From Pleurodeles waltl (lineage: Eukaryota; Chordata; Amphibia; Caudata; Salamandridae): a DNA stretch of 64,000 bases. Below are positions 61,782-64,000 of this stretch, one piece after another (positions within the stretch are counted from its first letter, which is position 1; every line of letters begins with the position of its first letter). Location: positions 333,696,177 through 333,760,176 of the forward strand of contig NC_090448.1 of the NCBI RefSeq assembly GCF_031143425.1, read 5' to 3'. The notes beneath the pieces are model-generated. The model saw only the letters and a list, made by a program, of their open reading frames with translations. It was not told the DNA's origin and ran no database searches. The position numbers and the translations under genes were made by a program.

Positions 61782-62870
61782 TTTGGGATATGATACAGAT
61801 GTTTCAGCCTCTGTCCTGGATTTCGGTGAGAATGACTCTGAGGCTGCTGGGCCTCATGGCCTCCTACATCCTGCTGGTTCAAAATGCCAGATGGCATGTG
61901 CGGGCTCTGCAGTGGGACCTGAAGTTCCAGTGGGCGCAGCATCAGGGGAATCTCTCCGACAAGGTCCATATCTCGGAAGGAACTGTGAAAGACCTGCAGT
62001 GGTGGTTAACAAATCAGGATTGGGTCACGGGCAGATCCCTCTCCTTTCCACAACCAGATCTTACGGTCATGACAGATGCGTCACTTCTGGGATGTGGTGG
62101 CCACATGGGAGAAGAAGAGATCAAAGGCATCTGGTCTCCAGCGGAAACCCAGCTCCATATCTATCATCTGGAGCTCTGAGCAATTCGACGAGCATTGAAA
62201 CCATTTCTTCCCTCCCTCAAGGGGAAAGCAGTGCACGTGTTCACAGACACCACCACCGCCATATGGTATTGCAACAAACAAGGCGGAGTGGGGTCATAGA
62301 CCCTTTGGCAAGAGACCCTTCGTCTCTGGACGTGGCTAGAACATCAGGCCATTTCCCTGGTGGTTCAACACCTGGCAGGCTCCTTGAATGCCAGAACAGA
62401 CGAACTCAGCTGACGATGCATGGTCGACCACGAATGGCGTCTCCATCCGGAGGTGGCGCAAGATCTCTTCCTGCAGTGGGGAGAACCTTGGTTAGACTTG
62501 TTCGCTTCCATAGAGAACACGCAATGTCAGCTGTTTGGCGCATTGGAGTTTCCAAGGTGGCACTCACTCAGCAACGCTTTTCAACACGAGTGGAATTCAG
62601 GCCTTCTGTACGCCTTTCCACCAAAACCACTTCAGCCCAGAGTTCTGAAGAAGATCAGGCAAGACCGGGCCCAAGTAATATTGGTGGCTCTGGACTGGGC
62701 ACGAAGAGTCTGTTATCCCGAGCTTTTGAACATGGCCAAAGCTCCTCTGATCAGACTGCCCCTTCGGAAGGCTCTTCTGTCGCAGCAGCAGGGGAAGGTC
62801 CTCCACCCGAACCTGTAAACTCTGCGACTTCTTGCGTGGATATAGAGCGGCAACAGTTCACATCTTTTGA
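61782..62870 (+). pseudogene. DIRS RT thumb and RNase H, copy 2
   Basis: Resumes with LRLLGLMASYILL and WHVRALQWDLKFQW, then RNase H: VMTDASLLGCGGHMGE (Asp), LHIYHLEL (Glu) and VHVFTDTTTAIWYCNKQGG (Asp), so the D-E-D acids are visible. Stops occur near 62177 and 62297, and frame shifts at 62410 and later. The connecting part contains ARTDEL and MVDHEWRLHPEVAQDLF and leads to VALDWARRVCYPELLNMA before the recombinase. Confidence 0.85.
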
Positions 62871-62879
62871 CTTGCCACC

Positions 62880-63595
62880 CGAAGTCTGTGGCTTTATCTT
62901 GGCAGCTAGGCGTCCCTCAACCAAAACTGTGTATGCCTGTCGTTGGAATAAATTTGTGGCATAATGCATCAACAATTCTGTTGATCCTCTATCTGCTCCT
63001 CTCTCTCAAGTTCTTCTCTTTATTCTTTCCCTTGCCTGGCAGGGTTCCACCTTGGACACTCTTAAGGGATATCTCTGTGCTATCTCTGCTTTCTTAAGGT
63101 TATCTGATCAGCCTTTCTTATTTAAATCTCCCATAGTTGGGAGGTTTATTAAAGGCCTCACACATCTGTTTCCTCCTATCCCAATTATCATGCCCCAATG
63201 GGATCTCAACCTGGTCTCAACTTACCTTATGTGTACCCCGTTTGAACCTCTTCACAACTGTCCTCTAAGGCTCTTAACTATAAAGACTGTCTTGTTAGTT
63301 GCCATTTCTTCTGCCTGCAGAGTTAGTGAACTCCAGGCTCTGTCATTTAAGCCACCTTTTCTTGACATACATCCTGACAAAGTGGTGCTTCGCACAAGGG
63401 CTTCTTTTCTACCTAAGATAGCGACACCCTTCCATGTCGGACAGTCCATCACCTTGCCTACCTTTTATGCACCCCCACATCCCTCTCATGAAGAGGAGAG
63501 ACTCCACCGTCTGGACCCAAAAAAGAGCGTTGGCGTTCTATCTTGATCGTACCAAAGACTTCCGGGTGGACGATCAACTCTTTGTGGGATATGTG
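62880..63595 (+). pseudogene. DIRS tyrosine recombinase, copy 2, 3'-truncated
   Basis: 63052-63546 is open: LKGYLCAISAFLRLSDQPF, GRFIKGLTHLFPP, then the catalytic-domain start LLVAISSACRVSELQALSFK with the first catalytic Arg, FHVGQSITLPTFYAPP and ERLHRLDPK. After a one-base shift it continues as RALAFYLDRTKDFRVDDQLF. It ends there, so the HxxR and Tyr parts are missing. This is the best preserved recombinase N-terminal half here. Confidence 0.85.
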
Positions 63596-63893
63596 GTTCG
63601 GAGTAGATCATGCCATGGGAGGGGTGACTGAGGTCAAGCAACCAATCCTGTTGTTGAGCGGATGGGTTTGAATGAGGGCACACACAGGCAACAGAACATC
63701 AATTAAAACGCACATAGCTAAGCCACGAAATAGGGCAGGATATCCTCTTTCCAAAAGTGTTAAAACTAGTAAAGTTCAACAAAAGATATTCACTACGACA
63801 TTTACCGACCCATATTTTGGTGATACTCTAAATTATGTACATTTATTGTCTTTCAGTATGGCTTGTTTGAATGCTGTTTTCAATTGTTTGCAG
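63596..63893. other. Intronic sequence before last RNF123 exon
   Basis: No repeat recognised. It ends in a T-rich stretch and the acceptor used by the final exon. Confidence 0.6.
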
Positions 63894-64000
63894 AGCCATG
63901 TCCATCCACCCTTCTACAAAAACACATGGCAGACCTACTGCGTAGTGACCGGGAGATGGCTCCTAGCTTCCTGAACAGTGTACTCAACCAACTCAACTGG
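63894..64000 (+). CDS. RNF123: RNF123 exon (window exon 5 of 5, truncated by window edge)
   Basis: The exon follows caattgtttgcag. Two bases complete Lys, then 35 codons run to the last base of the window without a stop, including [20 protein letters not shown] and ending LNQLNW. It is separated from the previous exon by 23.9 kb filled with two DIRS elements and several nested insertions. The exon may continue past the window edge; no donor is visible. Confidence 0.94.

Larger units (their letters stand above)
54561..63595 (+). mobile_element. DIRS-type retrotransposon, long copy 2, interrupted twice
   Basis: The left inverted terminal repeat (54565-54790) is followed by ORF1 (54873-56864), RT (58700-59230), RT thumb-RNase H (61782-62870) and recombinase (62880-63595). 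TGTAGGAA elements at 56865-58699 and 59231-61781 split it. The right end is lost: the recombinase stops after DDQLFVGY and no terminal repeat follows. Sequence decay is lighter than in copy 1. Confidence 0.88.
21449..64000 (+). other. RNF123: RNF123 (KPC1) gene, five internal exons, partial gene span
   Basis: Five exons with AG acceptors and GT donors assemble into one continuous frame of 443 bases (2 bases plus 147 codons). Each split codon closes correctly: exon 1/2 gives Asp, exon 2/3 Gln, exon 3/4 joins at a codon boundary, exon 4/5 gives Lys. The peptide matches what I know of vertebrate RNF123, the RING E3 ligase that with UBAC1 ubiquitinates p27Kip1 in the cytoplasm and promotes NF-kB p105 processing. 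The stretch lies between the N-terminal SPRY domain and the C-terminal RING domain, neither of which is in the window. The gene extends beyond both ends: upstream exons were not found in 1-21448, and the last exon runs off the window in frame. Identification comes from recognised family sequence, not from a search. Confidence 0.93.

Overview
This window is vertebrate genomic DNA from an animal with a very large genome. It reads best as a salamander, possibly a newt; the species is inferred. Five short exons on the + strand (21449-21523, 22684-22771, 31109-31196, 39951-40035, 63894-64000) join in perfect phase into 147 codons of a protein I recognise as RNF123 (KPC1), the E3 ubiquitin ligase catalytic subunit of the Kip1 ubiquitination-promoting complex. 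The visible introns are about 1.2, 8.3, 8.8 and 23.9 kb. Everything else is intron, and most of what can be identified in it is transposable-element debris. Abundant DIRS-type (tyrosine-recombinase) and Ty3/gypsy retroelements inside expanded introns are the reason for suggesting a salamander.

Layout. 1-430: a decayed DIRS reverse transcriptase. 1260-7800, minus strand: a decayed endogenous-retrovirus-like element with gag, protease, RT, RNase H and integrase traces and some foamy-virus-like features. 7831-15226: a rearranged Ty3/gypsy element; a gag-pol copy is followed by an inverted RT-RNase H piece and a second integrase-LTR copy. 15285-15695: DIRS recombinase fragment. 15.7-32.3 kb: mostly unrecognised intron with the first three RNF123 exons and two old DIRS remnants. 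32.3-37.7 kb: two copies of a long non-coding family with TGTAGGAA...TTCCTACA ends. 37.7-39.7 kb: DIRS gag fragment. 40.85-49.1 kb: a nearly whole DIRS element (gag, RT, RNase H, recombinase, inverted terminal repeats) split by a 2.8-kb TGTAGGAA element. 50.1-53.4 kb: another TGTAGGAA element, itself carrying a 631-bp insertion built almost entirely of consecutive hairpins. 53.4-54.6 kb: DIRS and TGTAGGAA fragments. 54.56-63.6 kb: a second long DIRS element broken by two more TGTAGGAA elements. 63.6-64.0 kb: intron end and the last RNF123 exon.

The only gene here likely to be functional is RNF123. All transposon reading frames carry stops, frameshifts, deletions or insertions, apart from a few short intact stretches. 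The most unusual object is the hairpin-string element at 50135-50765. It has 16-bp terminal inverted repeats and a 3-bp ATA duplication, supported by two paralogous empty sites in the same window. Second is the TGTAGGAA family: TG...CA ends, a 5-bp target duplication in the best copy, no coding capacity, and an AATAAA signal about 245-265 bases from the same end in four copies. This suggests very long solo LTRs or an LTR-derived non-autonomous element.
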